A stretch of DNA of 64,000 bases. Source: Acinetobacter zhairuonensis (GTDB lineage Bacteria > Pseudomonadota > Gammaproteobacteria > Pseudomonadales > Moraxellaceae). The notes under the pieces are model-generated. The model worked only from the letters and a program-made list of their open reading frames with translations. It was not told the origin of the DNA and made no database searches. Below, piece after piece: positions 17,525 through 27,323 of the stretch. The position numbers were made by a program, and so were the translations under genes. Position 1 is the first letter of the stretch. Every line of letters begins with the position of its first letter. Location: NCBI RefSeq assembly GCF_022601715.1, contig NZ_JAKVIM010000011.1, positions 62,001 to 126,000 on the forward strand, written 5' to 3'.

Positions 17525-18019
17525 ATGATGAGCGATGAACTGGACGATTACGATCGTAAAATTATTCAGCAATTACAGCAAAATGGTCGCTTGACCAATC
17601 AGGAGCTGGCAGAGCTGATCGGTCTTTCAGCGTCACAATGTTCACGCCGTCGTGCCACGCTGGAACAAAAAAAGATTATCACGGGTTACTATGCGCAAAT
17701 TGCGTTGAAAGCAGATCCATCGCCAATTACAGGTATGATCGAAGTCAGTATTCGTAATCATTATGATGATGGTTTTGAAAAATTTTTGGAATTTATTCTG
17801 GATGAACCGCGTATTCGTGATGCCTATAAGCTCACAGGCACGTCAGATTTCCTGCTTAAAGTAGCAGTCAAAAATCTGGATGAAATGTCGCAATTGATCA
17901 GCAAAATTTCATCCCATCAATTTCAGATCAATGACATTACCACATCCATTGTGCTGGAAAAATTAAAAGAAAACTCGATTGTATTATCCAATCCCGCATC
18001 CAATAGCGAAGCACTTTAA
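17525..18019 (+). CDS. Lrp/AsnC-family transcriptional regulator, 164 aa
   Basis: Residues ~5-60 are the AsnC-type helix-turn-helix (LDDYDRKIIQQLQQNGRLTNQELAELIGLSASQCSRRRATLE), followed by the RAM ligand-binding domain (GMIEVSIRNH, AYKLTGTSDFLLKVAVKNLDEMSQLI). Family length is 150-165. Such proteins form octamers, wrap DNA and respond to amino acids. ATG codons at 17525 and 17528 are both possible. Lying 125 bp behind yitT and close to the tyrosine cluster, it may sense an amino acid and act on the TGCA dyads upstream of yitT. Those are inference. Confidence 0.9.
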   Translation: MMSDELDDYDRKIIQQLQQNGRLTNQELAELIGLSASQCSRRRATLEQKKIITGYYAQIALKADPSPITGMIEVSIRNHYDDGFEKFLEFILDEPRIRDAYKLTGTSDFLLKVAVKNLDEMSQLISKISSHQFQINDITTSIVLEKLKENSIVLSNPASNSEAL

Positions 18020-18188
18020 ATGATTTGCTAGGTTTTGTCTGATTTCAGGCAAAACCATTCAGCATGAAATACATAGAAGAAAAACGATTCTTACGCTACA
18101 ATTGAGCCTATTTTTTGTCTCACCTGACAGTGAGATGCAGCGCCTAAATTGCGCGAGCATCGCTGTGTACAAATTGCAGATTTCCCCA

Positions 18189-19778
18189 ATGTTCAAAGAT
18201 CAATTATTGAAAGAAGTTCAGGCACGCCGAACCTTCGCGATTATTTCCCACCCCGATGCGGGTAAAACCACCATGACAGAAAAACTGCTGTTATGGGGTA
18301 AAGCCATTCAGGTGGCGGGTATGGTAAAAAGCCGTAAATCGGACCGTGCTGCAACCTCGGACTGGATGGAAATGGAAAAAGAACGTGGTATTTCCATTAC
18401 CACGTCAGTGATGCAGTTTCCATTTAAAGATAAGATGATCAATCTTCTGGACACCCCAGGACACGAAGATTTCTCGGAAGATACTTACCGCACTTTGACA
18501 GCGGTTGACTCTGCACTCATGGTGATTGACGGTGCAAAAGGGGTCGAGGACCGAACCATCAAATTGATGGAAGTCTGTCGTATGCGTGACACACCGATCA
18601 TTTCATTCGTCAATAAAATGGACCGTGAAATCCGTGAGCCTTTAGAGCTGTTGGATGAAATTGAAAACGTCCTCAAAATTAAATGTGTTCCGTTGACTTG
18701 GCCACTCGGCACAGGTCGTGACTTCGCCGGGGTATTTAACCTGATCGAAGAAAAATTCTATGTTTATAAAGCAGGTTTCGGTTCAACCATTACCGATATT
18801 GAAGTGCGTGATGGTTATGACCATGCCGACCTGCGTGAAAAAGTGGGTGAGCTGGCTTGGGCTGCCTTTGAAGAGTCTTTAGAACTGGTACAAATGGCGA
18901 ATGAGCCATTGGACCGTGAAGAATTTCTTGCGGGTCGTCAAACACCAGTATTGTTTGGTACCGCACTGGGTAACTTTGGTGTAGATCATGTTCTTGATGC
19001 ATTTAGAAGTTATGCACCTGAACCGAAAGCACATCCAACCCAAGATCGTAAAGTTGAAGCGACTGAAGAAGGCTTCACTGGTTTTGTATTTAAAATTCAA
19101 GCCAATATGGATCCGAAGCACCGTGACCGTATCGCCTTTATGCGTATTTGTTCAGGCAAATATGAAAAAGGTTTGAAAATGAAGCATGTGCGTCTGGATA
19201 AAGATGTCCGCATCAGCGATGCCTTGACCTTCTTGGCGGGTGACCGTCAGCATTTAGAAGAAGCATGGCCAGGCGATATTATTGGTTTACATAACCACGG
19301 CACCATTCAAATTGGTGATACTTTTACTTCGGGTGAAAAACTGCAATTTACCGGGATTCCACACTTTGCCCCTGAAATGTTCCGCCGTGTACGTTTGAAA
19401 GATCCTTTGAAGTCAAAACAGCTGCAAAAAGGCTTGAAAGAGTTGTCTGAAGAAGGCGCAACCCAAGTGTTTATGCCACAAAACAGCAATGACTTGATTG
19501 TCGGGGCTGTGGGTGTGCTTCAGTTTGAAGTGGTCGCGTACCGTCTGAAAGAAGAATACAAAGTCGACTGCGTGTATGAGCCGGTAAGCATCAATACCGT
19601 ACGTTGGGTATCGTGTGATGATGAGAAGAAATTCAATGAATTCAAGAAAAAAGCACACGACCAATTGTCAGTCGATGGTGGTGGGCATTTAACTTATCTT
19701 GCGCCTAGCCGTGTTAACTTACAGCTTATGCAGGAACGTTATCCTGACATTGTGTTCCGCAATACCCGCGAACACTAA
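18189..19778 (+). CDS. prfC: Peptide chain release factor 3
   Basis: GTPase that recycles release factors 1 and 2 from the ribosome. Start at ATG 18189 gives 529 residues, the E. coli length; the open frame extends 29 codons upstream without family resemblance. GTP-binding motifs are SHPDAGKTT (P-loop), [25 protein letters not shown], and NKMDRE. Domains II and III follow, with [11 protein letters not shown]. No clear Shine-Dalgarno precedes the ATG, which is unusual for a translation factor. Single gene with its own terminator at 19786. Confidence 0.96.
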   Translation: MFKDQLLKEVQARRTFAIISHPDAGKTTMTEKLLLWGKAIQVAGMVKSRKSDRAATSDWMEMEKERGISITTSVMQFPFKDKMINLLDTPGHEDFSEDTYRTLTAVDSALMVIDGAKGVEDRTIKLMEVCRMRDTPIISFVNKMDREIREPLELLDEIENVLKIKCVPLTWPLGTGRDFAGVFNLIEEKFYVYKAGFGSTITDIEVRDGYDHADLREKVGELAWAAFEESLELVQMANEPLDREEFLAGRQTPVLFGTALGNFGVDHVLDAFRSYAPEPKAHPTQDRKVEATEEGFTGFVFKIQANMDPKHRDRIAFMRICSGKYEKGLKMKHVRLDKDVRISDALTFLAGDRQHLEEAWPGDIIGLHNHGTIQIGDTFTSGEKLQFTGIPHFAPEMFRRVRLKDPLKSKQLQKGLKELSEEGATQVFMPQNSNDLIVGAVGVLQFEVVAYRLKEEYKVDCVYEPVSINTVRWVSCDDEKKFNEFKKKAHDQLSVDGGGHLTYLAPSRVNLQLMQERYPDIVFRNTREH

Positions 19779-19785
19779 AGCCAGC

Positions 19786-19815
19786 AAAACAGTCTCTTTC
19801 AGGAGGCTGTTTTTA
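19786..19815 (+). terminator. Terminator of prfC
   Basis: AAAACAG (19786-19792) with partly paired TCTC faces GGAGGCTG followed by TTTTT, 8 bp after the prfC stop. Confidence 0.7.
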
Positions 19816-19875
19816 CATGGTATTCCTTTTTTTATTGGTGACGTTGCATTTGAGGCAGCCTAGCGTGTGGTCGAA

Positions 19876-20700
19876 ATGAAGAACAACAACATTATTCAAA
19901 TCGCTATTTTGGTGTTGGCGGGATTATCTGTGTCAGCTTGTGATTCCTCGAAGCAGCCACAAGATGAGCAGCAAAATAAGTCAGCTTCTATCTTTAAACA
20001 GGATCAAGCAGAAGTCTTGCCTTATCTACACATTCAGCAGCAACCCGCTAAAATTGCCTTACCTTTTTGTGAAACCAAAAACTGTATTGATATCGATATT
20101 CAAACTTTAGTCACCCAAGATCAGTGGCTAAACAGTTGGATTGCGAAAACCCAAGCCATGGTGATTCAAGATCAAATTGGTTTGAAGCAGGATATGAGTT
20201 TGCAGCAAGCTGTAAATGCTTATGTGAAAAAGTCAGATGAGTGGCAGGCGAAGTATTCGAAAAATCCTGCCTATCAATTGGTGTTGTATACCCGTATTGC
20301 CTATCAGCGTAATGAATATCTGCTGTTGCAAGTGGGCGTCGACAGTAAACAAGAAGATATAAAAGTCAATGAGCGCTATTATTTCGCAGTTGCTGATCGG
20401 AAGCAGCAGCAAGGCGTAACACTACTTGACATTGTCGAGTCAAAGCAGCAAGTTTATATGAATGAGCTGGTACAAAAAGCTTATCAGGATTGGTTAAAGC
20501 GACAAACGCCAGAAGCACGACAAAAGGCACCAAAAAAATTGTATTGGGGACAGGCAGATTGGTTCTTTGATAGCGAAGGCATTGGCTTGCATTACCGTAG
20601 CCAGCAAATTGTGGAAGAGGGTGAGCAGTTGGATATTTATCTGACCAAGGCGCAAACCCAGCAAGTTGTAAAAGCAGATATCTATCGCAATATGTTTTAG
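19876..20700 (+). CDS. Lipoprotein, DUF3298-like, 274 aa
   Basis: Lipobox: ILVLAGLSVSAC, with the lipidated cysteine at about residue 22 of the ATG 19876 start (GTG at 19867 is possible). After a Gln-rich linker come LPFCETKNCIDIDIQTL and a domain with the DUF3298/RsiV-like order, ending with a surface-exposed beta part (GIGLHYRSQQI...). The following gene is a paralogue with the same CxxxNC motif and architecture. Both are probably outer-membrane or periplasmic-side lipoproteins. No activity is known to me. Confidence 0.72.
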   Translation: MKNNNIIQIAILVLAGLSVSACDSSKQPQDEQQNKSASIFKQDQAEVLPYLHIQQQPAKIALPFCETKNCIDIDIQTLVTQDQWLNSWIAKTQAMVIQDQIGLKQDMSLQQAVNAYVKKSDEWQAKYSKNPAYQLVLYTRIAYQRNEYLLLQVGVDSKQEDIKVNERYYFAVADRKQQQGVTLLDIVESKQQVYMNELVQKAYQDWLKRQTPEARQKAPKKLYWGQADWFFDSEGIGLHYRSQQIVEEGEQLDIYLTKAQTQQVVKADIYRNMF

Positions 20701-20738
20701 TGGGTGTGAAGGCAGCATGGTTGTTGGTCGATTGAAAA

Positions 20739-21716
20739 ATGACAATGGGTTTGAATCAAATGACAAAAAATAAAATGCTTGGTGCGCTTAGTATAGTTAC
20801 GGTAGCAGTGCTACTCAGTGCCTGTCAGCCTAAAAAAGTAGAATCGGAACAGACTGAAACAGCGGCTTCATCGACATTGGAACAAGAGCAAGCAAGTCAA
20901 TTGATTGGCGAGTCGGAAAAGCTAGAGCTGAATTTGCCTGAATGTGATGATAAGAACTGTCCAGAAATGACCATTGAGCGTTTAAGCAGTAATCAACCTT
21001 TTATTGATGCTTTTATCGATGCTGAAATTCTGAAACAGGTCGAGCAGATTTTGGCAGTTACTCCTGAGTTAAGCGATGCTGAGGCTGCATCGACTGCTCA
21101 GGCTTCGGAAGTGGCAGCATCGCAAGCCGTGGCTCAGGCAGCAACCGTGAAGCAGCAGCTTGAACAGCAACTACAGCCTTATACTCAAGCCTTCTTAAAA
21201 TTAGATCAAGAGATCAAAGCACTGAGTTCAAATCATAAAATTAGTGTGATGATCAAGCCGACCATTCTGAATGCCAAAGGACCGTTAGTGACCGTGGTGT
21301 TAAATAGCAGCAGCTATTTGGGCGGTGCGCATGGTTCATCTTCACAGCAATACTATAATTTTGATTTAGAAAAGAAAAAATTGGTTCCGTTGAATGAAGT
21401 ACTGGCGCCAAATCAGTTGGCAGCTTTGGAAAACCAAGCACATGAAGCCTTTAAAACTTGGGTGATTGAAGCTAAGTTAGCCAACGATGTCTCTGAGTAT
21501 GAGCAAGCTTGGAAATTTAAACTCAGCGATAATTATTATTTAAGTCAGCAAGGCTTAATTTTGCAGTATGGTGAATATGATATTGGACCGTATGTGGTGG
21601 GACTACCACGGTTGACCATTCCCTATGAGCAATTGCAAACCATTCTGAAAAAACAGTATCTACCTGAATTCGCCACCACAGCAGCGGCAAGTGCTGCCAG
21701 TGAGCCAAGCAAGTAA
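20739..21716 (+). CDS. Lipoprotein, DUF3298-like (RsiV type), 325 aa
   Basis: Signal peptide with lipobox TVAVLLSAC. Several ATG codons (20739, 20745, 20760) could start it; MTKNKMLGALSIV at 20760 gives the most regular signal peptide. LNLPECDDKNCPEMTIERL mirrors the preceding gene. An Ala/Gln-rich helical insert (~110-155) is followed by the DUF3298 core: VTVVLNSSSYLGGAHGSSSQQYYNFD, where GGAHG is the family mark, and YDIGPYVVGLPRLTIPYEQL. RsiV of Bacillus uses this domain to bind lysozyme; that role here is unproven. It ends 11 bp before tatD. Confidence 0.8.
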   Translation: MTMGLNQMTKNKMLGALSIVTVAVLLSACQPKKVESEQTETAASSTLEQEQASQLIGESEKLELNLPECDDKNCPEMTIERLSSNQPFIDAFIDAEILKQVEQILAVTPELSDAEAASTAQASEVAASQAVAQAATVKQQLEQQLQPYTQAFLKLDQEIKALSSNHKISVMIKPTILNAKGPLVTVVLNSSSYLGGAHGSSSQQYYNFDLEKKKLVPLNEVLAPNQLAALENQAHEAFKTWVIEAKLANDVSEYEQAWKFKLSDNYYLSQQGLILQYGEYDIGPYVVGLPRLTIPYEQLQTILKKQYLPEFATTAAASAASEPSK

Positions 21717-21727
21717 TCGGGTGACAC

Positions 21728-22543
21728 ATGCTGCCACGTTTATTTGATACGCATACCCATTTTGATGTTCCTGATTTTGATTCAGATCGGGAACAGTTGG
21801 CGTATCAGGCCAAAGCGGCAGGCGTGGAGGCTTTGGTCTTAATTGGTTTTGTGGCTTCACGCTTTGCGGATTTGCTGCACACTCAACAGTTTCTCAATCA
21901 CTTAACTCAGGCACCACAGGCATATTTAGCCCCTGGCTTACATCCATTTTATATAGAACAACATCTTCCTGAACATTTGCAGCAACTTGAGCAATTATTA
22001 CAGCAGCAAGATTGTGTCGCTGTTGGAGAAATTGGTTTAGATACGTTCTTGGCTCAGCATAAACAGCCAGCTGTATTTGCTAAGCAGCAGGATTATTTTC
22101 AGCAGCAATTAGAACTGGCACGGCAATATCAGAAACCTGTTTTATTGCATATTCGTAAAGCACATGCCGAAACTATTGCCCTGTTAAAACAACAGAAATT
22201 CCCATTCGGTGGGATTGCACATGCATTCAGTGGTGGCGTGGAAGAAGCCAAGGCACTGATCAAGCTAGGTTTTAAAATTGGCGTGACTGGACAAATTACC
22301 AATCCGAACGCGAAAAAGCTACATCGTGTGGTTCAGGAAATAGGGGCTGAACATTTGGTGTTGGAAACCGATTGTCCCGATATGACACCGCTGTGTTGTC
22401 AAGTTTCAAGCCAAGAACGAACCCGTAATACGCCTGTGAATTTACCTTATGTGTTATCTGGTTTAGCCCAAAGTTTACAGTGTGATGAAGTACAGTTGGC
22501 GGAACAACTTTGGCAAAATACCCAGCAGTGTTTAAGGCTCTAA
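21728..22543 (+). CDS. tatD: TatD-family metal-dependent hydrolase, 271 aa
   Basis: TIM-barrel metallo-hydrolase. Visible metal motifs are LFDTHTHFD (HxH on strand 1), VGEIGLDTF (Glu), LLHIRKA (His), IAHAFSGG (His) and LETDCPDM (Asp). Members are 255-270 residues; E. coli TatD/YcfH/YjjV are DNases or deacylases. The sequence is closest in feel to the YjjV branch (GLHPFYIEQH). Cytoplasmic, probably co-transcribed with the DUF3298 lipoprotein 11 bp upstream. Exact substrate not inferable. Confidence 0.9.
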   Translation: MLPRLFDTHTHFDVPDFDSDREQLAYQAKAAGVEALVLIGFVASRFADLLHTQQFLNHLTQAPQAYLAPGLHPFYIEQHLPEHLQQLEQLLQQQDCVAVGEIGLDTFLAQHKQPAVFAKQQDYFQQQLELARQYQKPVLLHIRKAHAETIALLKQQKFPFGGIAHAFSGGVEEAKALIKLGFKIGVTGQITNPNAKKLHRVVQEIGAEHLVLETDCPDMTPLCCQVSSQERTRNTPVNLPYVLSGLAQSLQCDEVQLAEQLWQNTQQCLRL

Positions 22544-22659
22544 ACCACGACATCTTGGTTCCTAAAATTACTAATCCACAACATTAGCGCGTCTGATTTC
22601 GCCTACATTAATAGAATAATAATTAATCAGTTTAGACATGCAGGCTGGAGGATCCACCG

Positions 22660-25416
22660 ATGGCAAAATATAGTCAAATCAATAGTTTTAATGCCTTACA
22701 AACATTCACTGTCGGTTCTAAAACCTATCAAATCTTTAGTTTGGCTCAAGCCGCACAACAATTGGGTGATTTTTCTAAACTGCCCAAGTCCCTGAAAGTT
22801 CTGTTGGAAAATTTATTGCGCTTTGAAGATGGTGTGACAGTCAAGCATGAGGATATTGCGGCAATTGTCGAATGGCAGCAGACGCGTAGCTCTGAACAGG
22901 AAATTCAGTATCGACCTGCGCGGGTTTTGATGCAGGATTTTACTGGTGTACCTGCTGTGGTAGATTTAGCCGCCATGCGTGCCGCAGTCGCCCAAGCGGG
23001 ACGCGATCCGAATATGATTAATCCCTTATCTCCCGTCGATTTAGTCATTGACCATTCGGTGATGGTTGACCATTATGCCAGTAGCCGGGCATTTTCCGAA
23101 AATGTCGAAATTGAAATGCAGCGCAATGGCGAGCGTTATCAATTCCTGCGTTGGGGGCAATCTGCATTTAATAATTTTAGTGTGGTGCCACCTGGAACTG
23201 GGATTTGCCATCAAGTGAATCTGGAATACTTGGCTCAAGCAGTTTGGCTCGGTGAGTCGGATGGTCAGACTTTTGCTTTCCCTGATACCTTGGTCGGTAC
23301 AGACTCACACACCACCATGATTAATGGTTTAGGCGTGTTGGGCTGGGGTGTGGGGGGGATTGAGGCTGAAGCGGCTATGCTAGGACAGCCAATCTCCATG
23401 CTGATTCCAGAAGTGGTTGGCTTTAAACTGACCGGTAAATTACGAGAAGGCATAACCGCAACCGATTTGGTACTGACCATCACCCAAATGCTGCGAAAAA
23501 AAGGAGTGGTTGGTAAGTTTGTTGAATTCTATGGAGATGGATTGGCAGATTTACCTTTGGCGGACCGTGCCACCATTGCCAATATGGCACCCGAATATGG
23601 TGCTACCTGTGGCTTTTTCCCGATTGATGATGTGACTTTAGCTTATATGCGGTTAACGGGTCGTGAGGAAGAGCGTATTGCCTTGGTCGAAGCGTACTGT
23701 AAAGCACAAGGCTTATGGCGTAATGCAGGCGATGAGCCTGTTTTCACCGATACCCTGAGTTTGGATATGTCGACGGTTGCTGCCAGTGTTGCGGGTCCGA
23801 AACGTCCGCAAGATCGCGTGTTACTAGAGGATGTGCCTAAAACTTTTGATGCTTTGATGGAACTTAGTTTAAAACCCGAAAAAGAGGATAAGGCACGTCT
23901 TGAAAATGAAGGTGGTGGTGGAACTGCCATCGATGCAAAAAAATCGAACCTTACCCATGAAAGTGCGTTCTGTGAGATTGATGGTAAACAATATCCATTG
24001 GTGCATGGTGATGTGGTGATTTCAGCGATTACCTCGTGTACCAATACCTCAAATCCGAGTGTGATGATGGCAGCGGGGCTGCTGGCGAAAAAAGCGATTG
24101 AAAAGGGATTACAGCGCAAACCATGGGTGAAAAGCTCCTTGGCACCTGGCTCCAAAGTGGTGACGGACTATCTGGATGCAGCTGGCTTAACCCCCTATCT
24201 AAATCAACTGGGTTATAACTTGGTGGGTTATGGTTGTACTACTTGTATTGGGAATTCGGGACCTTTATCAGAACCGATTGAGGAAGCGATTAGTTGTTAT
24301 GACTTGAATGTAGCTTCGGTCTTATCGGGTAATCGTAACTTCGAAGGTCGTGTTCATCCTCTAGTCAAAACCAATTGGCTGGCTTCACCGCCCTTGGTGA
24401 TTGCCTTTGGTCTTGCAGGGAATATTCGCCTCGATTTAACCACGCAACCGATTGGACATGGTATCGACGGTGAATTGGTTTATTTAGCAGATATCTGGCC
24501 GAGTCAGGCAGAAATTGATGAAGTCCTGCAACAAGTGAATACCGAAATGTTCCATAAAGAATATGCAGCGGTATTTGAGGGGGATGCAAGCTGGAAAGCC
24601 ATTCAAATTCCACAAAGCCAGACCTATGCTTGGGATGAGCATTCCACCTATATTCGCCATCCACCATTTTTCTCGGATATTGGGCAACCGCTCAAATCAC
24701 TGCACAATATTGAACATGCCCGTATTTTGGCGGTCTTGGGAGATTCGGTGACCACCGACCATATTTCGCCAGCAGGCAACATTAAAAAAGACAGCCCTGC
24801 AGGACGTTATTTGCAAGAGCATGGCGTAGAACCAAAAGACTTTAATTCCTATGGCTCACGTCGTGGTAATCATGAGGTGATGATGCGCGGTACTTTTGCC
24901 AATATTCGGATTAAAAATGAGATGCTAGGTGGTGAAGAAGGCGGGAATACCGTGCATATTCCTAGTGGAGAAAAACTCGCGATTTATGATGCGGCGATGC
25001 TGTATCAACAAGAAGGTGTGCCTTTGGTGATTATTGCGGGTAAAGAATATGGCACAGGGTCTTCGCGTGACTGGGCAGCCAAAGGAACCAATTTGTTGGG
25101 CGTCAAAGCAGTGATTGCGGAAAGCTTTGAACGTATTCATCGTTCCAATTTGGTCGGAATGGGCGTGTTACCGTTGCAATTTATGTCCGATCAGAACCGT
25201 CAAAGCCTAAATCTGACAGGGCATGAAAGTCTCTCCATTCTCGGATTGACAGATAATTTATCTCCACACCAAACCTTTGAAGTGGAAGTGACACGTACTG
25301 ATGGTTCACGAGATTCATTCCCTGTACTGTGCCGTATTGATACTTTGAATGAAGTGGAATATTTCAAAGCAGGTGGGATTCTGCATTATGTATTGCGGCA
25401 TTTAATTGCCAGTTAG
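22660..25416 (+). CDS. acnA: Aconitate hydratase A
   Basis: Interconverts citrate and isocitrate via aconitate in the TCA and glyoxylate cycles. 918 residues against ~890 in E. coli AcnA. [4Fe-4S] ligands are Cys460 (SCTNTSNPSV) and Cys526/Cys529 (GCTTCIGNSGP). Other marks are DSHTTMINGLGVLGWGVGG and, in the swivelling C-terminal domain, GDSVTTDHISPAG, NSYGSRRGNHEVMMRG and EYGTGSSRDWAAKG with the catalytic Ser. GGAGG lies 9 bases before ATG. Stands alone as a transcript. An AcnB or AcnD assignment is excluded by domain order and by the N-terminal MAKYSQINSFNALQTF style. Confidence 0.96.
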   Translation: MAKYSQINSFNALQTFTVGSKTYQIFSLAQAAQQLGDFSKLPKSLKVLLENLLRFEDGVTVKHEDIAAIVEWQQTRSSEQEIQYRPARVLMQDFTGVPAVVDLAAMRAAVAQAGRDPNMINPLSPVDLVIDHSVMVDHYASSRAFSENVEIEMQRNGERYQFLRWGQSAFNNFSVVPPGTGICHQVNLEYLAQAVWLGESDGQTFAFPDTLVGTDSHTTMINGLGVLGWGVGGIEAEAAMLGQPISMLIPEVVGFKLTGKLREGITATDLVLTITQMLRKKGVVGKFVEFYGDGLADLPLADRATIANMAPEYGATCGFFPIDDVTLAYMRLTGREEERIALVEAYCKAQGLWRNAGDEPVFTDTLSLDMSTVAASVAGPKRPQDRVLLEDVPKTFDALMELSLKPEKEDKARLENEGGGGTAIDAKKSNLTHESAFCEIDGKQYPLVHGDVVISAITSCTNTSNPSVMMAAGLLAKKAIEKGLQRKPWVKSSLAPGSKVVTDYLDAAGLTPYLNQLGYNLVGYGCTTCIGNSGPLSEPIEEAISCYDLNVASVLSGNRNFEGRVHPLVKTNWLASPPLVIAFGLAGNIRLDLTTQPIGHGIDGELVYLADIWPSQAEIDEVLQQVNTEMFHKEYAAVFEGDASWKAIQIPQSQTYAWDEHSTYIRHPPFFSDIGQPLKSLHNIEHARILAVLGDSVTTDHISPAGNIKKDSPAGRYLQEHGVEPKDFNSYGSRRGNHEVMMRGTFANIRIKNEMLGGEEGGNTVHIPSGEKLAIYDAAMLYQQEGVPLVIIAGKEYGTGSSRDWAAKGTNLLGVKAVIAESFERIHRSNLVGMGVLPLQFMSDQNRQSLNLTGHESLSILGLTDNLSPHQTFEVEVTRTDGSRDSFPVLCRIDTLNEVEYFKAGGILHYVLRHLIAS

Positions 25417-25508
25417 AATCCGTCGTTATTCACTCATCAGCTGCCAGAGTCTTTAATCTAAGGCTCTGGCATCATTCCTGTATAAAACTAAATTTTAAGA
25501 TCATTTTT

Positions 25509-26312
25509 ATGTTGAAAGCATTATTGGCAGGCTGTGTATTTTCTTTTCCTGCTTTCGGCTATGCCAAACCACAACCCCTTTTACTAAAACAACAAAAAGT
25601 CACGCAGGCACAGCGTGAAAGTCTTTGTACTCAGCTTAAGATTTCTTGTCATCCTGATGCAACTTGGCAACTCTATCAAGTACCGAACCATTCCAAACGT
25701 CATTATGTGATTGAAAAATTAAAACTATTCGAGTTAGAGGAAAATCCACAAAGTTATCAATTACGCAATGATTGGGATTTTTCAGCCTATCAACCACTGA
25801 GTCAAACACCACATTGGACAGTAGATGGTCCTTCTGAAAAAGAAGACTTACTCGATCAACATGGCAATTTTATTCGAGCTGATGCCTTACACTTGTATCC
25901 GGTGTTATTTCCCATCAATGATACAGATTACAGCATTGCCCTGATTCAGCGTTGGGATGAGATGTATTCGGGTGGCGGCATGACTGAAGAAGTGGCAGAC
26001 TTTTTACAACTCAAGCCTCAGGGTAAATACCAACAGATTTTTCAGAATATTCCATTTTCTGTCTCAAGGATGATTCGAGCCTGTTTTTCGGAACAGGATT
26101 ATGCAGCGTCTGGGGAACATTGCCATGATTTAGAAAAACTGGTGCTGAATATTGAATATTTACAAGCGAATACCTGGCGCATGAAATATCACTATATCCG
26201 CACGTTATCGCCATCCTCAGATCAGTCACCGATGAATCAACGTAAGAATTATGTACTGAAGGTAAATACAGCCGATGCAATCCAATTGCCAAGCGCATGG
26301 ACCGCATATTAA
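25509..26312 (+). CDS. Hypothetical secreted protein, 267 aa
   Basis: The first 20 residues form a signal peptide (MLKALLAGCVFSFPAFGYA, likely cut after AYA/AKP). The mature part is rich in aromatic residues and Gln, with no family I recognise, and has cysteines in SLCTQLKISCHPD and ACFSEQDYAASGEHC, suggesting disulphides in the periplasm. It lies between acnA and tcdA, with about 90 bp of spacing at the front. Codon use matches the neighbours, so it is likely a native periplasmic protein. Confidence 0.65.
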   Translation: MLKALLAGCVFSFPAFGYAKPQPLLLKQQKVTQAQRESLCTQLKISCHPDATWQLYQVPNHSKRHYVIEKLKLFELEENPQSYQLRNDWDFSAYQPLSQTPHWTVDGPSEKEDLLDQHGNFIRADALHLYPVLFPINDTDYSIALIQRWDEMYSGGGMTEEVADFLQLKPQGKYQQIFQNIPFSVSRMIRACFSEQDYAASGEHCHDLEKLVLNIEYLQANTWRMKYHYIRTLSPSSDQSPMNQRKNYVLKVNTADAIQLPSAWTAY

Positions 26313-26376
26313 TCCGCAACTTTTAAATTGAATTTGATAAAATAGCCGCGATTCTGTTTACTGATTTGATCTCCCT

Positions 26377-27147
26377 ATGACTGATTTACTCCAAGATGAT
26401 GAATATGAACGCCGTTTTGCTGGCGTAGCTAAAATTTATGGAGAACCAGCATTTCAAGGGTATGAAAAAAGCCATGTCATGGTGATTGGAATAGGCGGTG
26501 TGGGTTCTTGGGCTGTGGAAGCCTTAGCACGTACTGGTGTGGGGGAACTCACTTTGGTGGATATGGATGTAGTGGCTGCATCGAATATTAACCGTCAACT
26601 CCCAGCGATGACTTCGACATTGGGCTGTGAAAAAATTGAAGTGATGGCAGAGCGTTGTCGTTCCATCAATCCGAAAATTAAAATTAACCTGATCGATGAT
26701 TATTTAACACCAGACAATGTTAAAGAGCTGTTGAGCAATACACCTGATTTAATTCTGGACTGTATTGATGATGTCAAAGCCAAATTGGCACTGATGTTAC
26801 ATTGCCGCTTTAATAAAATTCCGTTAATTGTGTCGGGTGGTGCAGGCGGTAAACTTGATCCACTGAAAATCCGAGTCGCAGATTTATCCAAAACTGAACA
26901 AGACCCGATGTTGGCTAAGTTACGGGCACAACTACGTTCTAAAGGGATTTGTAAGAAACCGAAAGAAAAGTTCGGGATTACCTGCGTCTATTCGATTGAT
27001 AATCCATTTTCTAGTGCCGATGTGTGTCCGAGCGCAGGTTTACGCTGTGGTGGCTATGGTTCGGCAGTGGTGGTGACCTCAAGTTTTGCCATGATTGCCG
27101 TGGCAGAAGTACTAAAGAAATTAGAAGCAATTCAAGCAAAACGTTAA
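26377..27147 (+). CDS. tcdA: tRNA threonylcarbamoyladenosine dehydratase
   Basis: E1-like enzyme (also called CsdL/YgdL) that cyclises t6A37 to ct6A in ANN-decoding tRNAs. Residues ~30-65 hold VIGIGGVGSWAVEALARTG...VDMDVVAASNINRQ, the ATP-binding dinucleotide fold. Next come DCIDDVKAKLALMLHC and SGGAGGKLDP. 256 residues against ~268 in E. coli; the C-terminal membrane helix of YgdL is replaced by a short helical end (VTSSFAMIAVAEVLKKLE). Partner sulphur-acceptor CsdE is not nearby. Confidence 0.93.
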   Translation: MTDLLQDDEYERRFAGVAKIYGEPAFQGYEKSHVMVIGIGGVGSWAVEALARTGVGELTLVDMDVVAASNINRQLPAMTSTLGCEKIEVMAERCRSINPKIKINLIDDYLTPDNVKELLSNTPDLILDCIDDVKAKLALMLHCRFNKIPLIVSGGAGGKLDPLKIRVADLSKTEQDPMLAKLRAQLRSKGICKKPKEKFGITCVYSIDNPFSSADVCPSAGLRCGGYGSAVVVTSSFAMIAVAEVLKKLEAIQAKR

Positions 27148-27198
27148 TTTTCATTGCGCTTGTTCACTGGAAAATTTACATAAAATAGTGCTGTTCAA

Positions 27199-27223
27199 CG
27201 GGGTATATCTCGCGTGTACCCCG
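27199..27223. repeat. CGGGGTA/TACCCCG hairpin
   Basis: Seven-base perfect arms (27199-27205, 27217-27223) with an 11-base loop, between tcdA and the acid phosphatase gene, ~100 bp before the latter. No T tract follows. It may be an operator or an mRNA hairpin. Confidence 0.4.
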
Positions 27224-27323
27224 AATTATGTTATGTTGATTAAAAATTGATTCTTATAAGAGTCTGCATATTCAAAATTATAAAGAATGATAGAAATAAC
27301 AGAGAAAAGAGGTAGATATAACA

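Noticed and set aside
18102..18188. N-terminal extension of prfC from TTG
   Set aside because: The 29 extra residues do not resemble release factor 3; starting at 18189 gives the family length.
23643..24155. 170-codon minus-strand ORF
   Set aside because: Antisense within acnA; composition is that of a mirror frame.
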